Origin: Arthrobacter sp. SPG23
Lineage (GTDB): Bacteria; Actinomycetota; Actinomycetes; Actinomycetales; Micrococcaceae
Assembly: GCF_000876655.1 (NCBI RefSeq)
Contig: NZ_JYCN01000017.1
Coordinates: 1-64,000, forward strand
DNA: 64,000 nt
Direction: 5' to 3'
Made by a program: the position numbers and the translations under genes. Below the pieces are notes generated by a model, which did not search any database, was not told the origin of the DNA, and saw only the letters and a program-made list of their open reading frames with translations. Shown piece after piece: positions 63,087 to 64,000 of this stretch (position 1 is its first letter; each line of letters begins with the position of its first letter).

Positions 63087-63980
63087 TCAGGAGTAGTCGT
63101 AGAACCCCTTGCCGGACTTGCGCCCGAGTTCGCCGCGCGCCACCATCTCGCGGAGGATCCGGGGCGGCGCGAACCGTTCGCCGAGCGTTTCGTGGAGGTA
63201 TTCGGCGATTCCAAGGCGGACGTCCAGGCCCACGATGTCAGTGGTGCGCAGCGGTCCGGAGGCGTGCCGGTAGCCCAGTTCCATGGCGGCATCGATGTCC
63301 TGCGCGCTGGCCACGCCTTCTTCCAGCATCCGCATGGCCTCCAGCGCAATGGCAACGCCCAGGCGCGAGCTCGCAAAGCCGGGGGCGTCATGGACCACGA
63401 TCGGCGTCTTGCCCAGCCCGCGCACCCAGCCGGTGGCGGCGTCAGCGAGCTCAGCGGCGGACTGGGGTCCCAGGACAACTTCAACAAGCGTCGACGCCGG
63501 GACCGGGTTGAAGAAGTGCAGCCCGCAGAGCCGCTCCGGCCGGGTGAGGGTGGCGGCCAGCTTGGTAATGGACAGCGACGAGGTGTTCGTGGCAATCCAC
63601 GCTTCCGGGCCTAGGTTCCGCTCAACATTGAGCAGCGCCTCCTGCTTGAGTATGAAGTCTTCCGGAACCGCTTCGACGACGAGGCCGGCACCGCCGAAAT
63701 CAGCGGCGTCCGTTGAGACCGCAAAGCGGCCAAGGAGCGAGTCCAGGTCTTCGGTAACAGCCGCCTTCTCGATGGCCGTAGCAAGCGTGCCGGTGACACG
63801 GTCGCGGGCCGCTGAGGCTGCCGCCGCGTCCCGTTCGACGACGGTCACCTCCGCCCCGGAGACCAGGAACGCGTGGGCGATGCCCGCGCCCATCCGGCCT
63901 CCGCCAAGAACGCCTACCCTCTTGGGAACGCCCGGGCTTTCTGCGTCAGGGGTTTCTGTGATGGACGTGGAGATAGTCAT
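63087..63980 (-). CDS. 3-hydroxyacyl-CoA dehydrogenase (3-hydroxybutyryl-CoA type)
   Basis: NAD-dependent enzyme of 297 residues. VGVLGGGRMGAGIAHAFL is the cofactor site, IATNTSSLSITKLA and GLHFFNPVPASTLVEVV (with the catalytic His) are family signatures, and GRKSGKGFYDYS is the end. AAAGGAG lies before the ATG. It could process the 3-hydroxybutyryl-CoA formed from crotonyl-CoA in the glutaryl-CoA route, but it has no activator site in view. Confidence 0.9.
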   Translation of the reverse strand: MTISTSITETPDAESPGVPKRVGVLGGGRMGAGIAHAFLVSGAEVTVVERDAAAASAARDRVTGTLATAIEKAAVTEDLDSLLGRFAVSTDAADFGGAGLVVEAVPEDFILKQEALLNVERNLGPEAWIATNTSSLSITKLAATLTRPERLCGLHFFNPVPASTLVEVVLGPQSAAELADAATGWVRGLGKTPIVVHDAPGFASSRLGVAIALEAMRMLEEGVASAQDIDAAMELGYRHASGPLRTTDIVGLDVRLGIAEYLHETLGERFAPPRILREMVARGELGRKSGKGFYDYS

Positions 63981-64000
63981 TTGGTGGCTCCTTTGTGTTT

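Noticed and set aside
1..64000. CRISPR arrays, tRNA or rRNA genes, insertion sequences and prophage genes
   Set aside because: No regular spaced repeats, cloverleaf-like genes, transposases or integrases were recognised on either strand.

Overview
The window is high-GC DNA with actinobacterial gene content: overlapping ATGA/GTGA starts, MSMEG_4193 and SCO1664 family proteins, a DUF222/HNH gene and a kdpFABCDE operon. It reads as a chromosomal segment of a soil member of the Micrococcaceae, in the Arthrobacter/Pseudarthrobacter range. That assignment rests on gene content and style; no rRNA or tRNA gene was seen.

Left part (1-9000): a reactive-sulfur locus. It holds a rhodanese with a membrane tail, a TauE/SafE exporter, a 55-residue cysteine-rich protein, a CstB-like persulfide dioxygenase/rhodanese fusion, a broken CstR-like repressor and a type II sulfide:quinone oxidoreductase. 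Three copies of the palindrome ATACCCC-N2-GGGGTAT lie in front of the small protein, the fusion and the oxidoreductase, which suggests one persulfide-responsive regulon. A universal stress protein and a frameshifted P-type ATPase sit inside the locus. It is followed by the decayed remains of a sugar-uptake locus (ROK regulator and binding lipoprotein).

Middle part (9000-48600): an ABC1 kinase with its PadR regulator; a PEP-mutase-like enzyme divergent from a LysR regulator; a seven-gene minus-strand operon for aromatic meta-cleavage; assorted oxidoreductases and hydrolases; kdpFABCDE with an extra small membrane protein in front; the ppsR/ppsA pair; a ParS-like orphan coupled to tspO; arfB; a P450; the phosphomutase/SCO1664 pair; a MoxR-type ATPase with a VWA protein; and a small dehydrogenase/CMD unit divergent from a TetR regulator.

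Right part (48600-64000): a catabolic region. An MHS-type MFS carrier, a glutaryl-CoA-dehydrogenase-like enzyme and a class III CoA-transferase with a LysR regulator are followed by a GAF/Fis activator, Zn-alcohol dehydrogenase, SDR, HSL-type esterase and a Baeyer-Villiger monooxygenase. A shared inverted repeat, GTGTTCC-N5-GGAACAC and variants, lies before the carrier, the SDR and the esterase/monooxygenase pair. Together they could take a cyclic alcohol such as cyclopentanol through ketone, lactone, hydroxyacid and dicarboxylate to glutaryl-CoA. A DUF222/HNH gene and a 3-hydroxyacyl-CoA dehydrogenase close the window.
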